Positions 51,801 through 63,706 of a DNA stretch of 64,000 nucleotides are shown here, piece after piece. Each line of letters opens with the position of its first letter. Position 1 is the stretch's first letter. The position numbers were made by a program, and so were the translations under genes. The notes below the pieces were generated by a model. It had not been told where the DNA came from and did no database searches. It saw nothing but the letters and a program-made list of their open reading frames with translations. This DNA comes from Glossina fuscipes (lineage: Eukaryota; Arthropoda; Insecta; Diptera; Glossinidae): NCBI RefSeq assembly GCF_014805625.2, contig NW_023998414.1, forward strand, positions 41,336,991-41,400,990, read 5' to 3'.

Positions 51801-51894
51801 GTTAGACAATGTGATTTAAGGCCTAGCCTTGTTTTACTTTAACTTAAGACTTGGTAGCTTTGTAACTTGGTTTTCCATTTTCTCTTAACTTAGC

Positions 51895-52080
51895 TTAGAC
51901 TTTGTTCTTTTTATGATCTTTGACCTCGATATCGCTGAATGGCTTTAGAATATGTCAATAATGATGCCCGTGCGACTGTCCACGACGATGCTTCTTGACT
52001 TTGCATAACTCGTCCAAAGTTGCGGTATACGGCTGAGTATATAATAGCAAATGACTCGGCTCAAACTCGTAGGACATCAT
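51895..52080 (-). pseudogene. Small coding-like frame with internal TGA, unidentified
   Basis: The minus-strand frame starts at ATG ATG (52080), preceded by in-frame TAA codons, and reads 41 codons to TGA (51957-51955); it includes SHLLLYTQPYTATLDELCKV and KKHRRGQSHGHHY. The same frame then continues for 19 codons (HILKPFSDIEVKDHKKNKV) to TAA at 51897-51895. Composition and codons look like real protein. It lies 87 nt (29 codons) downstream of, and in frame with, the coding-like block at 52162-52354. I do not recognise a family. It is either the end of a decayed gene or a small gene with TGA readthrough. Confidence 0.35.
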
Positions 52081-52158
52081 GAGCGCTTAAATTTAACTTA
52101 TTATTAATAACATGTATCTAACTTAACCCAATACTCGCGGCCATGATTGATTTCTTCT

Positions 52159-52544
52159 CTACTTTACAGTCCGTAGGAATAATTCGTCGACGAACTTTTC
52201 GGGATGATAGAACCTCATCCCAATTTCCTTGGAAATTTCTCCAGACAATTTGAAGGGATCTCGCTTCGCTGGAATTGTAATGCAATTATCGGAGCCAGGA
52301 GAAATTTTTTTAACTTTTCCGCGCCTCTCAACCGTTTTTTTTGCGGCTTAATACAGCAATAAATTAATTTTTGTTTTCAAAGGTGATAGCCCAGCCATCC
52401 TTCAGCCGATCTAATATTATTATAAATCTTAATTCACATTGCATTCCCTTTTCAAAAAGTACGATCTACTTTAACGCAGTACGCACGTATATCAGTATCC
52501 AGCCAGAAAACCCTACGACAGCAACATGAAAGCCTGTAACTTTT
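52159..52544 (-). pseudogene. Decayed protein-coding block, unidentified
   Basis: Three minus-strand stretches read as plausible protein but in different frames. 52544-52455 gives RRVFWLDTDIRAYCVKVDRT. Then about 52456-52345 gives EKGMQCELRFIIILDRLKDG and WAITFENKN, a stop, and FIAVLSRKK. Then about 52354-52159 gives KKISPGSDNCITIPAKRDPF, KLSGEISKEIGMRFYHPEKF and VDELFLRTVK before TAG. The frame changes fall in a T5 run and an A8 run, each explainable by one extra base. I do not recognise the family. A dead gene or element is likeliest; homopolymer errors in the assembly could also mask a live exon. Confidence 0.4.
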
Positions 52545-54787
52545 TACTGCAAGAACTAGGTCATGTGTTAATTTTAAACAGTTTTGCCACATGCATTAAT
52601 GACGAATGTGTCGTGGCTTTGTGGCATAGAGCGAAAAAATAGACCTCACTCCTCACCAGTTTTGCTGTCCAAATTTGTGCCTCTCTAGAAACTACACAAT
52701 GCGCGTATGCACCATAAAGTAAACACAAGATGATCTTTGAACGTTTGGTTCAATTGACAAAGTAATTAAGTCTCAGCTGTTTCTGCTAGCAATAGCAGTA
52801 GTAGTAACGCTGTTAATTAGCAGCCACATAACTGCTTGCTCTTTCATTCTCATTATCAAGCGGGAGCATTTAGTAGTTGGCTGTATTTTTAAATGCACAT
52901 ACGACATGGCATACATCCAAGTGTGTATGTACGAGCATAACCAAGGTGTGCATAGGTGCCGTAAATAACTTTTTTTCGTTTCATAGTTTATTTCATATTC
53001 AAGAAATCTAAATTTTGTGTCCACGAAATGATTCAAAAAAGTTCAGTGAAGAGTTTTTTCATGATTAAAAAAAAAAATATATATATATATATACACAGTT
53101 TTGCAGAATCAAAGTTTAACAAAAATCCAGAGACAGTCATGTACATGAAATCATTTTTAAATCAAAATGTCATGAGCCAATATATAAATTAAAAAAAAAA
53201 AAAAAAAAAAAATTTGTATTATATCTATATACTATAATACTTATAAGAATCCAACGAGCCGTAAAAATATTCGATTCGATGTATTAGCTCCGTAAGAGGT
53301 AGGAGAGCGCGGCTATACGCAAACGCATTGCTAATGATCGTCTTTTCGAGAGGTGAGCGGCTGTGCAAGCGTTTTGCCGCTTTGAAAACTGCCTAATCAG
53401 TCAACGAGAAGCAGCAAAGTAATGATAGGTCGTTTGGATTTTTTAAATCATATTTTAATGATTCTCTCACTTATATACAAAAAATGTCAAATACTGTTCG
53501 ATATACTTAATAAGTTATATCTATTTAAATGAAAAGTCCAGGCAAATGTTTTACTGTCCAACGGAGGTGAAGGATGAATATAAAATATTCATTCGAGGTC
53601 GATAATAATCTTTCCTTCTTATTTACATTTGTAATTCCCGTGCAGATTACGATCGACACTTGAATGCAGCGGCGGTTATTTATGTGAACAGCAGCAACCG
53701 TCGAAGAGAAATGTGAATTCCAAAGGCAACTTATTGAGCATAGGATAAAGTCAGCTTTACATGACAGGACATGTGGATATAAGTTTTGAATTTTTTTTTA
53801 TTTTTTTTTTATTATTATTATAATTCAAATAAAATACTCTTCGCTAGTTTACCTGATAAATCACATTGGCTGGCATCTAGTAGAGCCATTCTCGCTGGCA
53901 GTATACTATTTTACACTTGATTTATGGCATTTAGATGAGGTGTTTCAGATAAATCGAAATACAGAATAAAAAATACAACTAGGAAAAGAAGCCGTAATGT
54001 TCACACACGTGAACACACTTGGCATAAGTGAATTATGGTTTAAATTTTGGCTGAATGTGCTTCACCAGCTTTACCAGATTTCAGTCGATTAAGTTTGAAA
54101 AACTCTATAAGAAAAAAAGCAAGCAATAAAATAACAACGCACTTTCCTATAATGTGAAGTTTAAAACAAAGATAAAACCGGTAAAATTGCTTAATTTCTT
54201 AAAAAAGCCCAAAAATGTATATATTTTGTATGTTAGGTTGTAAAGGTCTTCGGATATCTTAATGGAGAATGTTTAGGTTATTGTGTCTGTGTATGTGTAT
54301 GGAACGTGCACGGCGTGTATCTTACATACCCTAAGCACACATTATAAGCCAGACAGTGGCAGTAAACGCACGACAGAACAACTGCTGCTATGATAAGAGC
54401 ATAAAAAAAAAACAAAAAAAACAAAAAAAAACTCAATTTAAAAGACACAACAGAACGTCTTCTTGTGACTTTGACTTTAATTACTGGATTTATAGGTCCT
54501 TGGAGATAATCTGCTCTGTCGTGTATGTATTGTCTGCATTTGTCTGCTATCTGCCGGTATATGCGAGCGTTATAGCTACGAAACGTAATCGTAATGGCAA
54601 GCAGTATGTTAAAGTTGTGTAAAGATCCCCTGTTACAGGGTAATTAACATTACGACGCCGTTGACTGACTAGATGACAAAGGCATCTAAAATTTACACAA
54701 ACACCCGCGCACAAATACACAAACTATTCTATACACGTTTATATGTGCATTCATACATGGTTAGATTTTTATACTCAAACTACACTG

Positions 54788-54819
54788 CTCTACTCTACTC
54801 TACTCTACTCTACTCTACT
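54788..54819 (+). repeat. (TCTAC)n pentanucleotide array
   Basis: Six perfect TCTAC units followed by a variant TGTAC unit. The only pure pentamer array of this length in the window. Confidence 0.9.
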
Positions 54820-54993
54820 GTACTCTATGTATTAATTGGCATAAACAACAAGGCTTACATATATATATATATATATATATATGTATAGATACAGATGCAG
54901 AGAATACAACAACTTGAAAATGAACATCAATGTTGACAGTTGTTGAAAAGGATACCAACACATTCAACGCGTACATAGAAGCAAACAAAAGAG

Positions 54994-55028
<35 letters not shown>

Positions 55029-55580
55029 TGCTTCGAAAAATCAACCAACAAAAAATTGCGAAAAGCAAAACAAATCAGACAACCTAGTCTCTCTTACACA
55101 TTCATATACATAGCAATTAAAATCCGATAAGTTATAGAAATGTCCTTTCAACGTTTAAACTCGAACGAATATACATTCTCAGAATAACTGTCATCATCCA
55201 TATGTGTATGCCTGTGTGTTTGTGTGTATGTCTATGCATTCATATATATATATATAAGCTGATATAAATCAGCCGGAGTGTATGCATGAGCACATTTAGT
55301 TGTCAGCAATGAATATCGCAATCGTACATTTACGCGCGTCCACGTTTATAAATAAACGAATTGCATGCGCTTTTCCGCAGACTGGTTGTCATATGGTGCA
55401 AATTCTGACACTTGCTTGAACATTGCTGTTGAACAGCAAGCTTAAAGACAAACGGTAAACTGAGCGGTGAGGTCGATTGCATACCGCAATTCCGTCAACA
55501 TTTCAACGACTCTTCAACGACTAAAGGCATGAAAGCTGAAAAAATGGTTCGCAATTTTACCCGAAAGAAATCAACAATAA

Positions 55581-55632
55581 TAACAACAGCAACAGCAACA
55601 GCAACAGCAATAGCAATAGCAATAGCAACAAC
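55581..55632 (+). repeat. (AACAGC)n / (AATAGC)n array
   Basis: About nine hexamer units that change from AACAGC to AATAGC halfway. They yield alternating Thr-Ala and Ile-Ala frames. Confidence 0.9.
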
Positions 55633-57025
55633 AAAAGAGAAAAATACCAAAAAGATACGAAAAACGTGTGAGATTTACTTCATCATGAATGTTTTAAATA
55701 AACGACCCAAACGTGAAAAAAAAAACAAAAAAACAAAAAAATAAAAATAAAAAATATGAACACGAAACGTTAAGAATTGGCACAAAAAATTAGCAGCTAA
55801 ATCAGCAGGGGTTGGAGTATCCAATGAATGTGTAAATTTGTTGATGTTGACGCGGATGTCTCACTCTCGCTATAAAGCCATTTAATCTGCATAATGTCCT
55901 CTTGTTGCAATACTTGAGTACCTTCATTTAATGTTAGTACGCGTGAAGGACGTCACAAATTTAATACATACACTGGCACACAAGCACATCCTTTACATAT
56001 GAAAACCCCTCAGTCAAAGTGTCAAGTGTCTGTTAAGAACACTTACGTTTGGCGTTTAAATTTTAATTCTATTTGAAGTTGTCAACACTTGGCGACCAAA
56101 TGATGTTGTTTTAATATTTCAATTGTGTAAAAAGGTTTCCTTTCCCTTCGACCATCACTCACCTCACTTCGACCCCTTCCCTTTCGCGTTTTCTCTCACG
56201 ACTCTTTCTGAAAAATTGTGATTACGTTAGCGGTCTACTATCAATGCAATAATATTGAATTGAAACGGAGGCGAGAGTAATATAGCGAAACACTCCCGCA
56301 GATCCGAAACCGCATAATTTCAACTGCGACATTCTTTATGGAGCGTATATTATTTATAATCTGATATTCTGAACACCATCACAGATAGTATCGGAACGTT
56401 TTGCCCGGAATATTCATTTGGGAATATATACTGATCGTGTGATCGATCACAATGCCGGCATATACGTCTCAGTTGACTACTACCTAAACTTTAAAAAACT
56501 ATTGAACTAAGCTAATTGATTCGACATCATATCAATCAATCTAAGCCCAAATTTAAAAATTCACTTTCTTTTATTTTTTTTTTTTTCAAGTCATTGAAAA
56601 ACTTATTCTTTTTTTTTTTTGACCGATTGGCTATATAACATCCTTGTAAGAACTTACACTACTTATGGTGCAATGTATATGCAGTTTATGCGGATGTATG
56701 CAGCACACAGAAGACCTTTAAATAGATCCGTCTTTTATTATACCGAGTGGTTCAGAATTATGTTTGGAATCGATCTAAGGTTGCTGCCTGCTTGTCTTTT
56801 CTTGTTGTGTTCAACCGTTAGGTCACAATTTTTTGATATATTTTGATAAAATTTGCGACCCCTCAACTATGAATGCAATTAAAAATGATTCGTGGGAACG
56901 TAACTACCTGCTGTCTTTGTCTCGCCGTAACGAGACGAGGACACTGAGGTAATGGGAGTCAGCCGATTTCTTACGAAATTCAGATACATAATAATCGCGT
57001 TTGGATCTTGCTTGAACGCTTTAAT

Positions 57026-57111
57026 GCATATTGTTGGCAATTGTCTACATTCCAATTTGATTTAATTTTAAAAATACATAACTAGAATGTAGACAATTGG
57101 TAACAATATGC
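57026..57111 (+). ncRNA. Hairpin resembling a microRNA precursor
   Basis: Arms 57026-57052 and 57085-57111 pair over 27 positions: 25 Watson-Crick, one G-U (57036/57101) and one mismatch (57037/57100), around a 32 nt loop. Beyond the base the pairing continues imperfectly for about 10 more positions. Size and structure fit an animal pre-miRNA transcribed from the plus strand; the minus-strand version would have one more mismatch. I know no fly miRNA with these arms. A foldback element is the alternative. Confidence 0.4.
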
Positions 57112-57899
57112 CTTTAAGTATTAAATAATCCTGCACATAAAAGATAATTCCGCTTATGCTAAAACTAAACTCTGCTTGTGAAGCAGAACAATGCAAAATG
57201 AGACCCAACATATTTAAGCATATGGTTAAGCTACGCTCTTAAGCAAACGCATTAAAAATCCTAATTTGTATTACTTGCGAAGTTATTTTCTAAAATCTTC
57301 CAAACACAATCTTAATAGGCAATCCCGTCCACATGCACACCACTGTATTATGCGTCCAACATATGAATCACAACAAATGAATTTAATAAGGAAAATAGAA
57401 ATTCTCTCAGCAACAACTTGAAATCAAATCAAATTTTCCAAGTGTTAAGTACATTTCGAATGGTTCTAATAACACGAAATAGTTGAGCGGAAAAAACTAC
57501 AATGATGATTAGCGAAAGCATTCCTGAGATATAGTTAGAGGGTGTTGTTAAATGGGGTATATCTTTAAGCAGTGCAGTCGAGCTTGATTTGTTTTATTCA
57601 AAAGATCACTGCCGACTCGATGGGATAAAATCTCATTACCTTACCACACACACACACACATCTGTTTAAGTCATTAGTTTGAAATTTATCGTTGTTATCG
57701 TTGGTTCGTCAAATTTGAAATTTGGAATGACAATCCGCTTCTACAAGCCAAGTGCATGTCATGCAAGAATATATATGTATATAATATATCGTTATATAGA
57801 GTATTGGAGTATCACGTAAATTTAATGCGAAAACGTTTACTGATATGTGAGTTAACAGCTGCCACAATCGCATACTCTGATAATGTATTTATGATGCTG

Positions 57900-57924
57900 T
57901 AGGTAGGTAGGTAGGTTAGGTAGG
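57900..57924 (+). repeat. (GTAG)n microsatellite
   Basis: About five GTAG units with one inserted T. Confidence 0.9.
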
Positions 57925-58208
57925 GCGGAAGTTAGTGCGGGTGACATTCGCTGTGCGAGAATATAGGACAAATTTCATAATATAAACATATGAGACAAAT
58001 GTGATGAAAAGAAAAAGTAAGATGGGTAGAGATGCGGAAACAAATGGTTGACATCATGAAATTATTAATGTAGCGAAAGAGAAGAGAAAGACATTAAAGG
58101 TAATTAACAGAACACTGCTCTGAAATAATTTATGAAAATAATTCGAGAAGAAGCGAATATATCACTAAGCTACCCATAGTCACATAAGGGGAAGTTTTAT
58201 AATAATTT

Positions 58209-58210
<2 letters not shown>

Positions 58211-58240
<30 letters not shown>
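58211..58240 (+). repeat. Poly-T run (30 nt)
   Basis: Homopolymer; no retrocopy body on either side. Confidence 0.95.
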
Positions 58241-58242
<2 letters not shown>

Positions 58243-59789
58243 CATTCTCAAGCAAACGTCAATGTCATCAAATCGGCTATTTAATGAGACAAAGACATTG
58301 TACTCGACAATTTTTTAGTTTATTTTCATATTCATTTATTTATTTATTTCGTTTTTTATTATTTTTTTATTTTCATATACTTAAATCTTCTTAGCAGCAA
58401 CTTTTGTCATTAACTGTGTGTCAACGTTTGTTATTTTAAAAATATTTAATTCTCCCCAAGGAACTTGCCTCTCTCTGTTGCCTGTTTATCGTGCAAACGT
58501 TCATCTTATTATCATACAAAGCCTTCTTTGACTTCTTTGGTCATATTCAGTTTTTATTATGAAATATTTTTCAAAAAAAATATTGTAAAAATTACTTCCT
58601 CCCGCTTTCACTTTTTGATTTGAACATTTTTTTTTTTTTTTGTTTTTTTTTTGTAAATTTCTTCACCGTCACTATTGTTATTATTATTATTATTATTGCG
58701 CTATGTGTTGCTATCATTGTTATTGGTATCCAAGCACCTGCCGTGTTGCAGACCATGTTGTTTCTCGTTTTATCCAATTATGAACGAAAGAAAAAATGAA
58801 AATACAAAAAAATCGCATTAAATTGAAATGAAAATAAAAAACGCTAAAACATATTTAAACGAGTCCGTGTTGCGACAAAATCTCATTATGTTTCCATTTC
58901 GTGGCTGCTTTGATTTTTTTTTTGTTTTTTTTTCCCTTTTTTTCTTGCTTATCTTTTTTTAACATAATGTATGTTTTACTTTGTTTTCGCTGTCGAACAA
59001 TAACATCAGCCATCGGAATCGTTGTTTGAATAGGGCAGAGAGAGAGAGAGAGAAAGAGAGAGTAAGAGGACGATACAAATTTTAAAAATTGAAATATTAA
59101 AAGAAATTTTTTTGGAAACAAAGCACCTGAAGAACGCAAACGTAAACAAAAATCTTATGGTCATCTAATGTGTTTGTAAATATGATGAATTTCTAAAGAA
59201 TTTATCGTAAAAAAGACTTTAATTTTATTTTATTTTAAGATCTTTTAACTTTAACGTTAATTTTTTAACATCACAGCGTTACTGAATCAATTGCGACTGC
59301 GATCAGAGGGGAATAGTTGTTTTCAACACCTCATGGAATTTCTTGAAGAAATGAAAAAGAAAATCCCACAATGTTGACAATAATATTAAGAACAACAACA
59401 ACAATAATAATAGCGATAATCGAAATAGTAATAATATAACAATAATAACAACTCTCTCTGTACACGCTCCGATAATCTGGCCTCTGTAGTTGATACGCCC
59501 AAGGTCGCAAAGTGGAGCCTATATACTTCGTTGACAGCCTAAGCGTAAATATAAACATACTGACTGTCGTACTCGGAGACAGCGTAATCCGCATTATACG
59601 CAGCTCGTGGCCGGGTTAGTATTAAAACTTACGAGCAAACATTTTCCGAATCCGAAAAACACATCAATGCAATTTTAGGCCTTGGGACCACGTTGGGCAA
59701 AAAGATCAGCTGTGGATCTATGCGACGTATTTAACTGAAACTCGCGAAAACATTTCTTGGGCCCAATGCTAAAATTCAACAGGATGAAG

Positions 59790-59862
59790 ATTCCATGAAC
59801 CAGCTGCTCGGTGAGTGGAGTGGACGGACGGAAATGGCTAAATCGATTCAAAAGCTCTCTCT
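59790..59862 (+). repeat. Fragment of a common fly dispersed repeat
   Basis: AACCAGCTGCTCGGTGAG, then GGACGGACGGAAATGGCTAA and ATCGATTC, match a sequence found widely in tephritid genomes (AGCAGCTTCTTGGTGAG, then GGACATGGCTAAATCGACTC). This explains the minus-strand open frame across the same bases. Confidence 0.45.
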
Positions 59863-62800
59863 CTCTTTCTCCTTTTCCTTGCAAGTGCGAAACGAATCAA
59901 CATAACTTTCTTATTTCTTCCTTAAACCGCATTAAAATCTTTTCCGGCTTACCACACACACACACTCACAGACCATAAGTCATGTGCGACTGGTCTATTG
60001 CTATTGACGCCATCGAAAGTAAAAAAAAAAAATTCGAGAAGGCAAATGGGCTTTTTGTGGGATGCTCTGCTATTTGTTAATATTTTAAAATCGCTTTATG
60101 AAAGCAATTTCTTTAAACTCATTTACATTCTCACGTTGTTCGTTTTCATCCATAAAAAAAAGCAAAAAAAAGAAAAAATTGCACTTTGCTTTAAGCTCAG
60201 TCACTCGCATGCATCACGGTTTTGAAAGAAAATTTTTAGAATAAGTTTTCCCTCTCTTTAACAAAATTTTGGCACTTTGACTTTTATGTTAACAAGCTAA
60301 TCATGTTGTGTTTCATGACAACAGCATTCATAATACAACTTTTTTCTACTTTTATATCCGGCAGAAGCGAACATAAAGATACGAATAAAGTTAACCAAAA
60401 GAGGCAAGAGATTTCACAGGATATACTATAAATTTGTGTAATCTTGGTTATGGTGGGATTCTAAGGAGACAAAACAGCAGAGCTCATCTGTCCAAACGTC
60501 TGGCGCCCCATAATCGCCGGCCGTTCAATCTATCCCTTTGACCATCCGCTTAACTCTGAGCGTCTGCTTCAGTTCGCCTGTCAGCCCCAAATCTGCTAAT
60601 CTGCTACTTACACCATATCCCACTCTTTTCATTCATTTATGGGCCCATGCATTCATTAATCCCTCCCATTTTTTTACTTGATACACACAATATCTGAATG
60701 AGCAGAAATCGAGTTCTGAGTTGAAAGTTGCAAGGTGTCTGAAATTCCTCCTAAAACGAGGATTTAATTTTTGCGCCGACTCTTTAATAATAATGGTCTG
60801 CACTATCATCGCATTGTACATTTGCAATTTGTAAACCAATTGATATTCATATGATGTAAGAATCGTTCAAAATCGAAGGGAATTATGCGAATGAAAATGT
60901 GGCCAACAAAACGGCAACTGGATTTCCGTTAGGGTGTCAAAAGCGATTACACAATGATGCTGGATTATTAATGGTTCGCCATTGGTTCATTGGTTGATTC
61001 ATTGTTGTTGTCGCTATAATTAACTTGTGCTTATTATTTATTTATTTTTTTTCATATAATGCGTTACGAGAAGATGTTGTGCGGATGATAATATGCCAAA
61101 GATGTGATGAGATTTGATTTAATTAAATCACTCAAATTAAAGATTATGCTAATAATATGGAGCATAGTTGGGACATAGTTGACAACTTAATTGCATAAAA
61201 TAATGCGAAAAAATACGAAATAAAATATTAAAAACTCAAATAATCTCTCTTTACTGCGGGAGAGACTGAGTGTGTGTGTCGTCCTATCGCAGCAACTCTT
61301 TAGCGATTTTGTGCCGTTTAAATTTCAAGTTGAAATTGACTTAATTTGGCAAAACCTAATATAACGCAACGAAATTCAATTAGTTTTCCTTCAATTGTGA
61401 AATTACATTAAAAAGTTTCACAATACCTACCTGGTACGACGACGATTGTCTGATGGGATTATAAAATTATACACATGTACGTACATGCAAGTGAATAAAA
61501 CTAAACATGTTTACAATATTTCGCCGGAGTCGGAGAGAATACATTAGTTAAATATTATATTTGTCGAACGGTGTGTGCCGATGTTAACATGTATTGATAA
61601 TACGCTTTAGAATGAATTCTTTAGGCATTAGGTGATGTAAAGTGTTTCGCAGTCAAAAATCTGGCAGCAGCACAAAATTAACCCATTTTAAGCTCTATTA
61701 ACTAATGTCAATGCTGACGAAAGCCCCACCAACACATGAAAAACGTTTTCCGTTCGCATTCATGCTTAGGCAGGCTCGTACTCACGTCATACAAATTTAA
61801 TCAGATTATGCAGACATAGTGTACGCACGAGTATTGAAAACACATTTACTTTACTTCTTTCGTATATTAAGCGATAAAATTCACACTTTTACTGTCTTTA
61901 GCTCATCATAACTAAACATCGGCTTCCGTTTGATTGAAGTTAAAGTTTTATTTAAATTTCATTTAAAATTAAATTCCTTGAAATCCTTCTCTTCCGTATT
62001 TCTCCTTTTTCTTTTTTTATTTTTTTTTATTTCACTGGTATTTAATAAATTTCTCCCTTGTTTTACTTCTTCATTTCTTTTTTTTTTGCCATTTTTCAAG
62101 GACTCTTTACTTCAAGTATGTTTCAAATATGAAAAAAAAAAAAAAAAAAAAAATAGAAAAAAAAAGAAGTGGAAACGAATGCAAATAAAAAGAAAACTCT
62201 TAAATATTTCGCGAAATATAAAAAAAAACAAAAAGCAAAATACACATATAAAAAATACTTTTATGTACATCTATATATATAGACATTATGAAAGTAATAT
62301 TATTTCTGCCTCATAGAATGTCAATGAAAAGCACAACTGATTCAAGTGGGCGTGATCAACAAACCATAAACAATTACCGATTCTATGAATACGCAGCACG
62401 CTTTCTTCCCCCCTTTTTTTCAGTCGGTTATGTAGGTAGGTAATGTTTTTTGAAGATCAATTGTTAATTAAAAGGTACTTGAATTCCACCCACCAATTGG
62501 CAAATTACGTGGACCTATTCTATAAAATAAATAATGCCTAAGTAAGAATAATGTATACTAACTTGATATTTGGATGAATTTACTTAAAGTTTCTCATCCA
62601 CTGATAAATTCAGATTTTAAGGTCACAGCGGTTCCTTTCCTCTTGACTGCTAACAAATCTAATATTAATTTGCATGCAATCTTCACTTAGATTTATGCGA
62701 CCATAACACTGAATAGTGCATAGTAGTCTCTAAAGAAAATGAAGCTGAAGCTATCTGTCTACCTCCTTGTAAACAATTGAAAAAAATATTTTTCTGAGAA

Positions 62801-63566
62801 AATATGTTTACGTCGATATTCTCTCCTGTTCTTCGGTACAATAGAATGTCTGTTTTTACTCTCTTTCTGCAAAGTCTAAACGCTCGTCCTCTAACGTTTA
62901 TTACCAAAGGCTGTTTACACGATTCCTCCATAGGATGGAACCGGATCTGTGGTTATTAAGAATATTCATTCGGATCATGGAAATCTTTTTTACAATCTTT
63001 ATAAGAACAGTCCCAATTAATTTAATTTTTAATTTGGACCACTTTCGATCTCATATTATCTTCGTCCCGTATCTAGAACTTTCGTGTAACGCAAACAAGC
63101 TTCAAGAGGCCCCGGAATTAATTTCAACGAGGCTTTCGAAATCTATTAAATTATTAAGTAGCGATCCAGCTCTTTACCAAAGTCTAGTGAAAACTTGATA
63201 CATGTCACCTTGATTCACATATCATAGTTTTTCTTCACATGCTCGCAAATAGAAATTGAACCTTTGGGTCTATGTTCGTCGTGCGTCTCTATATCTGAGA
63301 TCAAATATGAAAACAAGCGAGACCAGTAAATAGCCATCTGAGAGTCGTGACATATACTCACCAAAACTACGTGGACGATCTTAAACAACCTGCCCATTAT
63401 TTTCCGCAACGTGCCTACAGGCGAGCTTCTTTCCTTCTTAGATCTTCTTAGATCGAAGGGACATTGGGATATATCAGCTTTTCCGTCTATTTGCAAATTG
63501 CAGACATACACGTCAGAGCTGTTGTAAAGTAACGCATCGATCAATAAGTCGCAAGAATCACACATA

Positions 63567-63706
63567 GTATTATTATTAATATTGATATTTTAACCGAAAA
63601 AATAAACTCTAAATAAATAGACTACAATCGTAAAACATTAGCATCTACGGCAATCGGCTTTACTGAAAACTCTACCGCATCTGAGATTTGAACCCACAAC
63701 CATTGA
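63567..63706 (-). mobile_element. tRNA-derived SINE, copy 3 (5'-truncated)
   Basis: On the minus strand this matches the B-box region (GGGTTCAAATCTCAG), the body (GCGGTAGAGTTTTCAGTAAA) and the AAT-rich tail of copies 1 and 2. It lacks the A-box and first part of the tRNA-like head. It is more diverged than the others, and I see no convincing target-site duplication. Confidence 0.7.

Larger units (their letters stand above)
48164..51894. other. Non-coding, possible intron
   Basis: TA tracts at 48.37 and 48.85 kb and AT-rich unique DNA. If the exon at 48.05 kb is real this is its first intron. Acceptor-like sites (for example TTTTTACAG at 48230) are followed by early stops in the required phase. 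Confidence 0.5.
52545..57025. other. Non-coding, with a weak coding-like stretch at its left edge
   Basis: About 52563-52735 (minus) stays open with protein-like content (VSREAQIWTAKLVRSEVYFF) and may be the worn upstream part of the decayed block. The rest is AT-rich with the TCTAC and AACAGC arrays and TA tracts. Confidence 0.45.
57112..63566. other. Non-coding right flank
   Basis: Homopolymers (58.2, 58.6 and 62.13 kb), GA and AAT tracts near 59.04 and 59.4 kb and a worn repeat at 59.8 kb. Open frames at 62683-62931 (minus) and 62935-63198 (plus) have no recognisable motif. Confidence 0.5.

Noticed and set aside
59675..59884. 69-codon minus-strand frame, with a plus-strand GTGAGT donor-like site
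   Set aside because: Part of the stretch (AGCTGCTCGGTGAG, GGACGGACGGAAATGGCTAA) matches a common dispersed fly repeat, so both the frame and the donor are explained by it.
61930..62316. 128-codon plus-strand frame
   Set aside because: Made of poly-T and poly-A runs (Phe/Leu then Lys); no protein signal.
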